From: an uncultured Oscillospiraceae bacterium
GTDB lineage: Bacteria > Bacillota > Clostridia > Oscillospirales > Ruminococcaceae
Length of the DNA stretch: 37,867 bases
Direction: 5' to 3'
NCBI GenBank assembly: GCA_904396495.1
Contig: CAJFOJ010000015.1
Coordinates: 1 to 37,867, forward strand
Part shown: positions 17,229 to 27,684 of the stretch, in pieces
Layout of the letters: every line of letters starts with the position of its first letter
Position numbering within the stretch: the first letter of the stretch is position 1
The notes under the pieces: generated by a model
Database searches by the model: none
The model's input: the letters and a program-made list of their open reading frames with translations, nothing else
Told to the model about the DNA's origin: nothing
Made by a program: the position numbers and the translations under genes

Positions 17229-18641
17229 TCAAACCGAATGAATCTGCCGTTTGAATTTCTTGGCCCTGCTCTCAGTGTAGAACTCTAAGAGCATCTTTTC
17301 GTCGATGCGGTCCAGTTCTTCTCTGGGCAGCAGGGAGAGAAGATCCCAACCAAGCTCCAGCGTCTGCTCAATGGTACGGTTTTCGTTAAAGCCCTGGTTT
17401 AAGAAATACTCCTCGAACATCTTGCCGAATTCGAGATACGCCCGGTCGGAGGGGGAAAGCTCCTCCTCGCCGATGACGGATGCAAGGCTTCTGGCGTCCT
17501 GGGTCTTGGCGTAGGCGGAAAAAAGCTGGTTGGAAACCGCCGGGTGGTCTTCCCTGGTGTAGCCTTTTCCGATGCCGTCCTTCATCAGACGGGACAATGA
17601 CGGCAGGATGGAAACCGGCGGGTAGACGCCGCTCTGGTCCATGGTGCGGTCTAATACGATCTGCCCCTCGGTGATGTACCCCGTCAGGTCGGGGATGGGG
17701 TGGGTGATGTCGTCGTTTGGCATGGTGAGGATGGGAATCTGGGTGACAGAACCGTTTCCGCCCTTGACGATGCCGGCCCGCTCGTACAATGACGCCAAAT
17801 CGGAGTAGAGGTAGCCGGGGTAGCCTTTTCTTCCGGGGATTTCTCCTTTAGAGGAGGAAAACTCACGAAGGGCCTCGGCGTAAGAAGTCATATCGGTGAG
17901 GATGACTAAAATGTGCATCCCTTTTTCGTATGCTAAGTACTCCGCAACTGTCAAAGCACAGCGGGGAGTGACGATACGCTCGACGATTGGGTCACTGGAG
18001 AGGTTTAAGAACATGACAACCCGCTCCAAAACGCCCGATTCCTCAAACTGGCGTTTGAAGTAGTCCGCTACATCGTTCTGCACGCCCATAGCCGCGAAAA
18101 CCACGGCAAATTTCTCGTCTTTATCGCCGCTTAGCTGGGCCTGCTTGACGATCTGGGCCGCCAGCTTGTTGTGGCTCATGCCGGAACCGGAAAAAATCGG
18201 CAGCTTTTGACCTCTGATCAGCGTCATCAAAGCGTCGATGGAGGAAATACCTGTGCGGATGTAGTTGCGGGGATACTCACGGGAAACCGGATTTAGGGGC
18301 TTTCCGTTGATGTCGGCGTGTTCTTTTGCAAAAATCGGGCCCAGCCCGTCGATGGGGCTTCCCGCGCCGTTAAAGATTCTACCCAAAACCTCGGTAGAAA
18401 GGGGCATTTCCATAGGGTGCCCCATAAAACTTGTTCGGGTGTTGGTGAGAGAGATGCCGTTTGTGCCCTCAAACACCTGCAAAACCGCCTTATCCCCCTG
18501 GATTTCCACTACTCTGGCCAGGCGTTTTGTGCCGTCCTGCATGTGGAGCTCGGCCATTTCGTCGTAGCCGATGTCGGTCACGTGGTCGAGGACGACGAGG
18601 GGGCCGTTAATTTCTTTCAAACCTAAAATCTGTACGCTCAT
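17229..18641 (-). CDS. atpB: V-type ATPase subunit B (non-catalytic)
   Basis: This 470-residue protein is the non-catalytic nucleotide-binding subunit that alternates with A in the hexameric head. It lacks a Walker A loop; the corresponding stretch reads [16 protein letters not shown], as expected for [21 protein letters not shown] and the [17 protein letters not shown] C-terminal signature are present. The start ATG has AGGAGG upstream and lies 12 nt after subunit A, so the two are probably coupled. Confidence 0.97.
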   Translation of the reverse strand: MSVQILGLKEINGPLVVLDHVTDIGYDEMAELHMQDGTKRLARVVEIQGDKAVLQVFEGTNGISLTNTRTSFMGHPMEMPLSTEVLGRIFNGAGSPIDGLGPIFAKEHADINGKPLNPVSREYPRNYIRTGISSIDALMTLIRGQKLPIFSGSGMSHNKLAAQIVKQAQLSGDKDEKFAVVFAAMGVQNDVADYFKRQFEESGVLERVVMFLNLSSDPIVERIVTPRCALTVAEYLAYEKGMHILVILTDMTSYAEALREFSSSKGEIPGRKGYPGYLYSDLASLYERAGIVKGGNGSVTQIPILTMPNDDITHPIPDLTGYITEGQIVLDRTMDQSGVYPPVSILPSLSRLMKDGIGKGYTREDHPAVSNQLFSAYAKTQDARSLASVIGEEELSPSDRAYLEFGKMFEEYFLNQGFNENRTIEQTLELGWDLLSLLPREELDRIDEKMLLEFYTESRAKKFKRQIHSV

Positions 18642-18653
18642 ATTCCTCGCCTC

Positions 18654-20402
<1,749 letters not shown>

Positions 20403-20467
20403 GGTTTTTCACTCCTTTTCCGAAATGGGGACTTCTTTTAAGGGAGCTTATCTGAGGTCTCTTTTCA

Positions 20468-20526
20468 GCTGTTTTTTCAAGATCAGTAACCGGTACAGCG
20501 CCGTCTACAGACTTTGAAAAAACAGC
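20468..20526. repeat. 13-bp perfect inverted repeat between the V-ATPase E and A genes
   Basis: GCTGTTTTTTCAA (20468-20480) faces TTGAAAAAACAGC (20514-20526) across 33 nt. A second GC-rich hairpin lies nearer subunit E (around 20555-20577). Both are inside the transcribed intercistronic gap. They could mark RNA processing or partial termination that sets subunit ratios (inference). Confidence 0.6.
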
Positions 20527-20585
20527 CCAAAGGCCGGACCAGCAGACAAGCCTCGGCGCCCCCGCGAAAGGGGGCCAATCTTCCA

Positions 20586-21164
20586 TCAAAGAACGTCCAA
20601 CTGTATACTGCTGTCGGAGTAAAAGTCCTCCTTTTTGGCGTTGAGCTTAGAGGCAAACGTCTCGTCGATGTAGATGTTGTCGGCGGGGCTCACAATGACG
20701 ATCCCACCCAAAAGGTTTTGAGGGTCGGGCTCGACCTTGCAGCCAGGCGCCAATTTTTGAATCAACGCGCAATCTATCTCCCGGGCTAAAATCTTCGCCT
20801 TGGAAAGATCCGCTTTTTGGAGGATAGAAGACAGGTACCGCTCGTACTCCCCGCTCTCGGTAAAGGCTTTGAGCTTTTCCCCCGCCTTCTCAAAAAGGCC
20901 CTCGATCAGTTCTTTCCGCTTGAGCAACACTTGCTGCTTTGCGTTTAACTTTTCCTTGGTGATGGCCTGGGCGTACTGGGCTTCGATTTCTTCCAGTTCC
21001 TCTTTGGCCTGCCTTTCCGCTTCTACTTTGGCCTCTTCTTCCGCTTTGCCCAAAACCTCTTTTTGCTTTGCTTCCGCCTCGGACAAAATGGCAGCCGCCT
21101 TTGAATCGACTTCAGCGAAAATCGCCTTTTCAAAGCGGGCTAATTTCTCTTTATCGTTTGGCAA
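20586..21164 (-). CDS. atpE: V-type ATPase subunit E (peripheral stalk)
   Basis: This 192-residue protein forms the outer stalk with subunit G/H. Its N-terminal half is a long charged coiled coil rich in Ala, Glu and Lys. The C-terminal half has GGIVIVSPADNIYIDETF, the globular E-domain signature. Start: the frame is open to 21224, but TTG at 21164 has AAAGGAGGG 6 nt upstream and gives the expected length, so I choose it. It shares the TTG start with subunit A. Confidence 0.92.
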   Translation of the reverse strand: MPNDKEKLARFEKAIFAEVDSKAAAILSEAEAKQKEVLGKAEEEAKVEAERQAKEELEEIEAQYAQAITKEKLNAKQQVLLKRKELIEGLFEKAGEKLKAFTESGEYERYLSSILQKADLSKAKILAREIDCALIQKLAPGCKVEPDPQNLLGGIVIVSPADNIYIDETFASKLNAKKEDFYSDSSIQLDVL

Positions 21165-21220
21165 AGGAAACCCTCCTTTCACACAGGTTCTCCCTGTCAC
21201 AGTCAGTCGTGCTGCCGGCG

Positions 21221-21529
21221 TCAAATGTTGATGCCCACAGCCTCCTTGATATAATTGGTGATGGAATCCCCGATGTCCGAGTCGCCGTGGCGGTCCGGAA
21301 TTTCCACAATCAGGGGACGCCGTTTGTTCAGTTTAATGTCGTACACCACATCTTTGCAGAGGGTGATGAGCTTTTTGGTCATCAATACGATGCCGATGTC
21401 CTCGGTCTCACAAGCCCTTTTCAGAGCACTGCACACCTCGTCGTATTGGTGAACCACCTCGCCCTCGATACCGGCGAGGCGCATCCCCACCTGGGTGTCC
21501 ACATTGTCGCTGATAAGATACATCCGCAT
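21221..21529 (-). CDS. atpF: V-type ATPase subunit F (central stalk)
   Basis: This 102-residue small Rossmann-like protein starts MRMYLISDNVDTQVGMRLAG, the family's N-terminus, with IGIVLMTKK in the middle. It binds subunit D in the rotor. The frame extends back to 21592, but ATG at 21529 has GAGGGGG 7 nt upstream and matches the usual length. Confidence 0.93.
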   Translation of the reverse strand: MRMYLISDNVDTQVGMRLAGIEGEVVHQYDEVCSALKRACETEDIGIVLMTKKLITLCKDVVYDIKLNKRRPLIVEIPDRHGDSDIGDSITNYIKEAVGINI

Positions 21530-21613
21530 CCCAATACCCCCTCTCATCCGGATTTCCCAAAACAGATCCAAAAACTGGCGTGGAGGGCACAAAGCCCTCC
21601 ATCGAACCGGTCA

Positions 21614-22042
21614 TCAGACTCTGTTGAGGATCAGGATGGAGATGAGCAAACCGTAAATGGCGATACCTTCGCCCAATACGACGAAGATCAAAGCCTTAGC
21701 AAAGGATTTGGGATCTTCGCTGACAGCGCCGATTGCGGCGGGAGCGGCGGCAGCAACTGCGATACCGGCGCCCAGTGCCGAAAGTCCAGTGGACAGAGCG
21801 GCAGCGATGTAAGCCATACCGGCAGAGGCGGAGCCGGCTGCAGCCGCCTCGCCTGCTGCGGAAACGAGGCCGCCTACAGGCATCGCGATGGCCAAAGCAC
21901 AAACGCCAAAGAAAGCGCAGAGGTTGAGGATGATGTTTCTTCTCGCTTTTCTACCGGTAGACATTCCTCTGAGTACGTTAATTAGAGGCAGGCTGATCAA
22001 AACAAGAGCTGCCAAAGGCAGTAAAAACTGATACAATTTCAT
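21614..22042 (-). CDS. atpK: V-type ATPase subunit K (membrane rotor ring)
   Basis: This 142-residue proteolipid has four hydrophobic segments: ~4-24, 36-62, 72-106 and 114-139. The last two form the canonical c-hairpin (GMAYIAAALSTGLSALGAGI; then SEDPKSFAKALIFVVLGEG). Glu125 in GEGIAIYGLL is the ion-binding carboxylate. The first two segments, joined by GRKARR, lack a membrane carboxylate, so there is one ion site per subunit. Whether the ion is H+ or Na+ cannot be settled by eye. Confidence 0.93.
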   Translation of the reverse strand: MKLYQFLLPLAALVLISLPLINVLRGMSTGRKARRNIILNLCAFFGVCALAIAMPVGGLVSAAGEAAAAGSASAGMAYIAAALSTGLSALGAGIAVAAAAPAAIGAVSEDPKSFAKALIFVVLGEGIAIYGLLISILILNRV

Positions 22043-22099
22043 GATGTTTTCCTCCTGAAAGTCATTTAGTCTGATATGTGAAAGCCGAATAAGCGCGCC

Positions 22100-24040
22100 T
22101 TATTCAACTTTATAGGAAATGGATGCAGGTTCGTATTCCTTGCCGTCGCCGTTGTAGAAACGGCTGAAAATCTCGTAAAACTCCAGCCTCAGCACCTGGA
22201 TGCCCACGATGAGGCCCTCGAGACACATGACAAAGATGTTTCCGATTACCATAACGACGATAGTGCCGCCTCCGCTCATCATCTCGCTCAAAGACATGAC
22301 TACCGCCATCATGCCGGCGTGGGAGAGGATGAATCCGCCCACACGCAAAAAGCTCATGGTGTTGGAGAGGTAGCTCAAAACATATTCAAACATCTCAAAG
22401 AAGTTTTCCAGGATAAAGGTGCCGATTCCGTCGGCGGGTTTTATGTCTTTCCGCTTTTTGAGCAGCTTTCCAAGCGGCTCCCGCAAAAAGATGAGCAAAA
22501 CCGGGATAACGATGACGAAAATAATAAACCATGGACTCAAAACGTTTATATTGTAGAGCATGAGACCTGCCACCGCGATGACGGCGCCCATGTACAGCAC
22601 AAGTCCCGCAAGCCCGTTATTTCCGAACACCGCCCGTTCGTAGTCTTTGTGCTTAAATCCGATACAGATATTGATAATCATCGAAATGCAGATAACGCCT
22701 ACTCCGATAAAGATGGCCGCCAAAAGCAGCAGGTTGGTGGTCCCTGCCTCGAATACCTTGAGGGGGAGGATGCCGCCAAGCCCTAAGCTCTCCCACATGG
22801 GGTCGAGCCACTCCTCGTAACCGAATACCGAACCGTAAATCAAACCGAAAACGGCACTGGAAATTCCCAGGCGGAGCATAATCCGCCCGAAATCCATCTT
22901 TTTGGCAAGCCCTAAAAACAGTCCAATGAGAGCGATCACAAGCCCCTGTCCCACATCGCCAAACATGATGCCGAACATCAGGGTGTAGGTAATCGCCACT
23001 AAGGTTGTGGGGTCAAAATCGTGGTAAGGCGGTAGGCCATACATCCCCACAAACATCTGAAACGGCTTTGCAAAGCCTCTGTTTTTCAGTTTGGTAGGCG
23101 GGGTCAAAGCAGGATTTGCCTCCACCGGGTTTGACATGCAGGAGACGCCGTCGATTTCGTTTAACGCATCGGCGAATTTCCTTCCGTCCCGCGCCGGGAC
23201 AAAGCCTTCTAAATAAAAGCTGTTGTGGGCCACCGCCACGTATTTTCTCATGGAAAAGGTGTCCGACGCCGCCTTCAATACGGTAAAACATGCGTTTAAG
23301 CACTGAAGTTCTTGCTCCTTGATGTCCGCAATCTGTTTTCGCACTTCGACGAGGCGGTTTTGATCATTTTCCAGCATATCGCCGATCTGCTTGATGGCAA
23401 TTTCCGGCTTATTGTGGGCGTAATCCGGCACCCTGAGCCGCTCAAAGTAAAGGGACTTAAAAATATCGTCGATAGACTCGATCTGCGGCGCCGGCGCGAA
23501 GTAAACGCCCCAGTAATATTCGCTGTCGTGGTCAAAGGTAAAGAAAAAGAAGGGCTTTTTATCATAGAAATTAAGCTTGGGGTAACTGTCGAAGGGCAGA
23601 CGGCCAAACCGGACTTTGACGTAACTGGACGCAAACACATCGTCAAATGATACGTCCAAGCCCTGCAGGTGCTTAATAAGCATCAGCGCCTGCTCGTACT
23701 GGCTTATTTGTTCCTTGAGGGCCTTCTTTTCCTCGGACAAAGAGGCAGCTTTCTCCTTAATCCGATTAATTTCGTCCTCTGCCCCTTCCGGCGTAAGGCC
23801 ACCGGTATCCTCGGTGTAACGGATCTTTGCATGGATGTCCTGCGCCAGATCATAGAGTTTTTTCAAGGAGGCGGCATAGGTGTTTTCCCCGTTCATCAAG
23901 CTAAATGCCGTAGTTTTATCTCCCGAACTCAGGACGTTCTCCGGATGGAATACCCCGCTCTGGATACAAGTGAGAAGGGTCTGATCCAACTCCGGCAGAT
24001 GGCCGACAATGTCGACTAGCTGCATTTTCTCGATAGCCAT
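22100..24040 (-). CDS. atpI: V-type ATPase subunit I (membrane stator)
   Basis: This 646-residue protein has a cytoplasmic N-terminal half with coiled coils (AEDEINRIKEKAASLSEEKK) and a C-terminal half with about seven membrane helices. TYTLMFGIMFGDVGQG is the hallmark of the family and FLRVGGFILSHAGM is near the ion half-channel; the essential Arg lies in this region. It forms the proton or sodium path against the K ring. Start: the frame runs back to 24130 into subunit C, but ATG at 24040 (MAIEKMQLVDIVG) fits the family. Its RBS-like AAAGGTGG is somewhat distant (12 nt). Confidence 0.94.
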   Translation of the reverse strand: MAIEKMQLVDIVGHLPELDQTLLTCIQSGVFHPENVLSSGDKTTAFSLMNGENTYAASLKKLYDLAQDIHAKIRYTEDTGGLTPEGAEDEINRIKEKAASLSEEKKALKEQISQYEQALMLIKHLQGLDVSFDDVFASSYVKVRFGRLPFDSYPKLNFYDKKPFFFFTFDHDSEYYWGVYFAPAPQIESIDDIFKSLYFERLRVPDYAHNKPEIAIKQIGDMLENDQNRLVEVRKQIADIKEQELQCLNACFTVLKAASDTFSMRKYVAVAHNSFYLEGFVPARDGRKFADALNEIDGVSCMSNPVEANPALTPPTKLKNRGFAKPFQMFVGMYGLPPYHDFDPTTLVAITYTLMFGIMFGDVGQGLVIALIGLFLGLAKKMDFGRIMLRLGISSAVFGLIYGSVFGYEEWLDPMWESLGLGGILPLKVFEAGTTNLLLLAAIFIGVGVICISMIINICIGFKHKDYERAVFGNNGLAGLVLYMGAVIAVAGLMLYNINVLSPWFIIFVIVIPVLLIFLREPLGKLLKKRKDIKPADGIGTFILENFFEMFEYVLSYLSNTMSFLRVGGFILSHAGMMAVVMSLSEMMSGGGTIVVMVIGNIFVMCLEGLIVGIQVLRLEFYEIFSRFYNGDGKEYEPASISYKVE

Positions 24041-24071
24041 TTTTCTAGAACACCACCTTTGTTTTTTGTGG

Positions 24072-25109
24072 TTACATAATGAGCAAACTGAGGATTTCTT
24101 GTTGGGGTTGGCCATAGCGCACCCCTTCAATCACAGTGATAACATTTTGCACCTCAATATTCCGCAGCGCGATAAAAGCGTACATGGCAACCGGGGCTTT
24201 GGTCGTCCCATGGAGCTGCCGCTTATAGATGTGGTAGCAGTAGGAATGGGTGTAAAACTCCATAAACCCTTCCGGCACCCCTTTAGGAGCTTCTTCGCCC
24301 CGGCGGTTCATTTTGGCGATGCCTGTCATCTCGGCAATCGTTTTCGCCTTGAGGATTTTTTCCAGTTTCTCATCGTTTAAGTGGTAGCGGTACGGGAACA
24401 GCAAAGGCCTAATCTGCTCGGAATCCATGTGGTGAAAATACTTAAGCCGGAAAATGGTTTCCACATTGTGAGCCTCGATTTCCGCCCGCATGATTTCCTT
24501 GAGGACCTTTTTGGTCTCCCCCCTGAAATGCCGGTCCACCGAATCGAACAAAAACTGGTAGTAATAGGAGTAAAGCGCGAATTCGCAGCGGAGGTAATCC
24601 GCCGTTCCATCGGGCTGGCGAAGCCGCTTTAACAACGGGGCATAGGGGGTTCCCATTAGCACCTCTATGAGCCCGTCAAAATTTTTCGCTCGAGTCAGCA
24701 CCATCAAATCAAAGGAAGTGTGGTGCATGAGATAAGATGGCATGTCAATGATGAAACCTTCCGTCTGCCCCGCGTTCATCAACATAAGGCAGCGGAGGAT
24801 TTCATCCACCTCCACTTTGGTCAAGATAAAATCGTAAAAGCCGTTGTCGGAAAAATCGTACCGCCGCAGAGAGGAATACTTGTAATACAAGTCCTTTTTA
24901 ATGAGCGCTTCCAACTGACCCCGGTGGATTTCCGCCTCGTTGATGTTTTTTAACGCCTTCTGATAAGAGGGATTTTCCTTTAAAAAGGCTGCCACTTCTC
25001 CAACATCGTTTTTTCTTGCCATCTGTGAAAAATCGGAAGGGGTCAGTCGTTTGCCGAAAATGGCGTGAACCTTTGTCAGGATCGCATTGCTGGAGAAAGA
25101 ATTGAGCAT
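24072..25109 (-). CDS. atpC: V-type ATPase subunit C (d-like collar)
   Basis: This 345-residue, all-helical, soluble protein links the central stalk to the K ring. Family features are the AILTKVHAIFGKRL start, conserved aromatic/acidic helices (YYKYSSLRRYD) and the C-terminal EVQNVITVIEGVRYGQPQQE. Length is typical. It starts 15 nt after the upstream gene's stop and ends 31 nt before subunit I. Confidence 0.92.
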   Translation of the reverse strand: MLNSFSSNAILTKVHAIFGKRLTPSDFSQMARKNDVGEVAAFLKENPSYQKALKNINEAEIHRGQLEALIKKDLYYKYSSLRRYDFSDNGFYDFILTKVEVDEILRCLMLMNAGQTEGFIIDMPSYLMHHTSFDLMVLTRAKNFDGLIEVLMGTPYAPLLKRLRQPDGTADYLRCEFALYSYYYQFLFDSVDRHFRGETKKVLKEIMRAEIEAHNVETIFRLKYFHHMDSEQIRPLLFPYRYHLNDEKLEKILKAKTIAEMTGIAKMNRRGEEAPKGVPEGFMEFYTHSYCYHIYKRQLHGTTKAPVAMYAFIALRNIEVQNVITVIEGVRYGQPQQEILSLLIM

Positions 25110-25124
25110 CGGTTTCCATCTCCT

Positions 25125-25436
25125 TTAGCCGTTGAGGACCGATTCGACAATATGGCGCAACCACTCGTCCTCCCGGCCCTGAAATTCTTCCGTCAGTTTT
25201 TGGGTGGCGGCCTTTGCGTTTTGGCGGATGGCCTCCACTTCGCCCTCCTGCTGTTTTCTGCGGGATTCCCGTTGTCGCTGTACTTTTTCCTCCAAAGCGG
25301 CGCGCTCCTCATTTTGGATTTTTGCCACCTGCCCGTCTAATTCTTCCTTCATATGATCCCGGTCCTCGTACGCTTGCTGCAGCTTCCGCTGCGCCCGGGC
25401 ATCAATGTCCAAAATCTGGTGGATAATGTCATCCAT
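25125..25436 (-). CDS. atpH: V-type ATPase subunit G/H (peripheral stalk)
   Basis: This 103-residue protein is almost entirely an Ala/Glu/Gln/Lys-rich coiled coil (DARAQRKLQQAYEDRDHM; EEKVQRQRESRRKQQEGEV), as expected for the partner of subunit E. First gene of the nine-gene operon, with the promoter about 120 nt upstream. Confidence 0.85.
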   Translation of the reverse strand: MDDIIHQILDIDARAQRKLQQAYEDRDHMKEELDGQVAKIQNEERAALEEKVQRQRESRRKQQEGEVEAIRQNAKAATQKLTEEFQGREDEWLRHIVESVLNG

Positions 25437-25558
25437 TGGAAATCACCTGGCCTTTCCCAGCTCAAACAGAACCAAAAATATTCTGCCCTTTTTATCAAAA
25501 TCTCCACTATAAAATGAAGCAAAGATTCCAAAAATTTCGCCTTTTTTCTATGCACCTA

Positions 25559-25587
25559 ATCATATACCCAATCCGTCAAATTTTCAA
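25559..25587 (-). promoter_or_regulatory. Promoter of the V-type ATPase operon
   Basis: On the minus strand, TTGAAA (25582-25587), a 17-nt spacer and TATGAT (25559-25564). The leader to the first gene is about 115 nt. The rest of the gap 25437-25685 is AT-rich, with no further feature I can support. Confidence 0.75.
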
Positions 25588-25685
25588 TAGATTTCCCACT
25601 GAAAAAGGCTGGGCAAACCGACTAGTTTTTTGTACATTTTATATATAAATTGCGAATAAATTCTTTTTAAGACCTCGGATTTCCA

Positions 25686-27422
25686 TCACTTTCCTCTGAA
25701 AAAGCCGCCGCTGCAATCGCTGGGGAAAGAGAAGGCATCCGCCGCGAGGTTTACCTCCGTTAAACTTGCGCAATCGGGCGCGCAGGAGCGTTTAAATTGG
25801 TTTTGCACAAACCGGCGCAGGAACAGTTTTACACACCGCTTTATTTCCTCCTCAGGCAGGTCCGGGAAAGCCCTTTGAGCGTAAAACTGAAGCGACCGAG
25901 CGGAAAGCCCGTACTGCAGGAAATAGTAAAGGAAGAAATCGTGGAGCTCATACGGTCCCAAAATCTCCTCGGTTTTCTGGGCGATATCGCCGGTTTCGTC
26001 TGCGGGGAGCAGCTCGGGGCTGATGGGGGTAGCCAGAATGTCCCTCAACACAGTCGAGACAGAACAAAACCGTCCGCTTTCCGCCAAGTGGGAAACCAGC
26101 TTGCGCATCATCGTCTTGGTGACACAGACGTTGACATTGTAATTTGCGATGTGATCCCCCGCAAAGGTGCAAAAGCCCAGCGCCGCTTCGGACAGGTCCC
26201 CGGTGCCCACTACAATGCCGCCGATCTGGTTGGAAATATCTAAGAGGATCTGGGCCCGTTCCCGGGCCTGGGCGTTTTCGTAGGCGATATCGTGTTTTTG
26301 CGGGTCCTGGCCGATATCCATAAAATGCTGGAGCACAGCGTCTCGAATGGGAACCTCCCGGACGGTGCATCCGAGGCCGCGCATCAGCTCCAGGGCGTTT
26401 TCATAGGTGCGCCCGCTGGTGCCAAAACCCTGCATTGTCACTGCGACCACGTTTTGCGCGGGAAGGCCCAGCAAATCCATCGCCCTTTGGCACACCAGCA
26501 GCGCCAAAGTGGAATCGAGTCCACCCGACACCCCCAGTACCGCTTTCTGGACGCCGATGTTTTTCATCCGCACCGCTAGCGACGAGGCTTGAAGGGAAAA
26601 GAGCCGCTCAAGAAAACCCCCGCTCTTTTCCGGCAGGTAGGGGTCGGCGCAAACAGCAAAGGATGCTTCATTACAGAGAGGAACCTCCAATCGCAGAAGT
26701 TCTTCCTCCGGCGGAAAAGGCAGCCGGTGGGTGCGCTTGTACCCCTTTATGATCGCCGGGTCGACCATCGCCTCATAACAGACCAGCTCCATAGTATCCT
26801 CCCTGGAAAAGAGCTTATCTCCCAAGAAATAGTCCGCCGCTGCGGCCTCGTAAAGGTGAGGGGCCGACGTATCCCCCACCCCTCCGTTTAGGTAGAGCAG
26901 ACGGCACCCGAGGACGCGGGAGCAAAGTTTCAGCACCTCGTCCCGCCGTTCCCGGCTCACCGTGGTGGCGGGCGCTTGTTCGCAGACGAGCATCAGCTCA
27001 ATCCCCTCCTTTTCCAGTCTCCCCAAATCAAAGGGAAGACGGCTGCTCCCCCCGGTGTAGAGGCAGGCCCGCAAGTCGCCCATATCGAGCAGCCGGTACT
27101 CCCCGAGCGGCGCTTCTGAAATCAGCTCCCCCCGGTGGAAAAACCGGTAACAGGCCTCGCCCCTTTCGTCATAACAGCCCAATATCAACGCCGGCAGGTC
27201 CACCGCTTTTTGGAGCGATTGTGCAGCCTCTGCCACTGCTTCCATCCACCCCTGGTTGGTGGAGAGCTTCCCCACTTTACCGCCCAGGCAGTGGGGAGGC
27301 AGCACCAGAACGCCGCAGTCCGCGTGGGATTTTATGAGCGCGAGCAGTTCCGAAACGGTTTTTTCAGGGTCTCCCAGCGTCACCCGGTTTGACAGCAATC
27401 CTATTTTCATCAGTGAAGGCAT
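25686..27422 (-). CDS. nadE: NAD+ synthetase with degenerate N-terminal glutaminase-like domain
   Basis: This 578-residue protein has a C-terminal NAD+ synthetase domain that is complete: P-loop GVSGGLDST (297-305), VVGTGDLSEAALGF (404-417) and AGDHIANYNVN (421-431). It makes NAD+ from deamido-NAD+ and ATP. Residues 1-270 align with the nitrilase-type glutaminase domain of long NadE enzymes, but its catalytic triad looks lost. The PELC block reads PPHC (42-45), so the Glu is gone. No Lys-Leu-Pro-N-Tyr block is seen, and the ICEDLW nucleophile block reads ACLYTGG (119-125). Length is also below the usual ~640. It may therefore use free ammonia (inference). Start: ATG 27422 with GGGAGG 7 nt upstream. 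Confidence 0.9.
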   Translation of the reverse strand: MPSLMKIGLLSNRVTLGDPEKTVSELLALIKSHADCGVLVLPPHCLGGKVGKLSTNQGWMEAVAEAAQSLQKAVDLPALILGCYDERGEACYRFFHRGELISEAPLGEYRLLDMGDLRACLYTGGSSRLPFDLGRLEKEGIELMLVCEQAPATTVSRERRDEVLKLCSRVLGCRLLYLNGGVGDTSAPHLYEAAAADYFLGDKLFSREDTMELVCYEAMVDPAIIKGYKRTHRLPFPPEEELLRLEVPLCNEASFAVCADPYLPEKSGGFLERLFSLQASSLAVRMKNIGVQKAVLGVSGGLDSTLALLVCQRAMDLLGLPAQNVVAVTMQGFGTSGRTYENALELMRGLGCTVREVPIRDAVLQHFMDIGQDPQKHDIAYENAQARERAQILLDISNQIGGIVVGTGDLSEAALGFCTFAGDHIANYNVNVCVTKTMMRKLVSHLAESGRFCSVSTVLRDILATPISPELLPADETGDIAQKTEEILGPYELHDFFLYYFLQYGLSARSLQFYAQRAFPDLPEEEIKRCVKLFLRRFVQNQFKRSCAPDCASLTEVNLAADAFSFPSDCSGGFFRGK

Positions 27423-27476
27423 CTTTTTTCCTCCCATCTCTCCGCAGCCGGATTTTTTAAGCCGCGGCATCCAGAT

Positions 27477-27499
27477 AAAAAGCGCCCAAAGGCGCCCTT
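27477..27499 (-). terminator. Terminator-like hairpin in the nadE leader
   Basis: On the minus strand, GCGCC-TTTG-GGCGC extended by G-U and A-U pairs is followed by five T. It lies ~55 nt before the nadE ATG and downstream of a weak promoter candidate (TGGCAT-N17-TATACT, 27526-27554). No minus-strand gene precedes it, so it may attenuate nadE or stop antisense transcription. Confidence 0.45.
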
Positions 27500-27601
27500 C
27501 TGACAGTATTTATTGCAACGGATTCAGTATAACACAGTTTGGCAAAAAATGCCACTTTTTCCAACGAAAGCCCCTCTCCAAAATTTTTTTGGCTGGAGGT
27601 A

Positions 27602-27630
27602 TTGACAACGGAACAAAGATTGCATATAAT
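27602..27630 (+). promoter_or_regulatory. Perfect consensus promoter of the zinc repressor/exporter operon
   Basis: TTGACA (27602-27607), exactly 17 nt, TATAAT (27625-27630). Both boxes match sigma-A consensus fully, which suits a promoter that is silenced by a repressor. Confidence 0.92.
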
Positions 27631-27636
27631 AACAAT

Positions 27637-27650
27637 TGAACAGATGCTCA
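27637..27650 (+). promoter_or_regulatory. ArsR/SmtB-type operator
   Basis: TGAACA-GA-TGCTCA is a 6-2-6 inverted repeat with one mismatch, like the SmtB operator half-sites. It begins 6 nt after the -10 box, over the transcription start, so binding would block initiation. Confidence 0.7.
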
Positions 27651-27684
27651 TATGTTTATTTGATAAAATAAAAGGAGGATTCTT

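Noticed and set aside
27423..27560. nadE leader as an NAD+ riboswitch
   Set aside because: The leader is only ~100 nt and I see no aptamer-like conserved core; only a terminator-like stem is supported.
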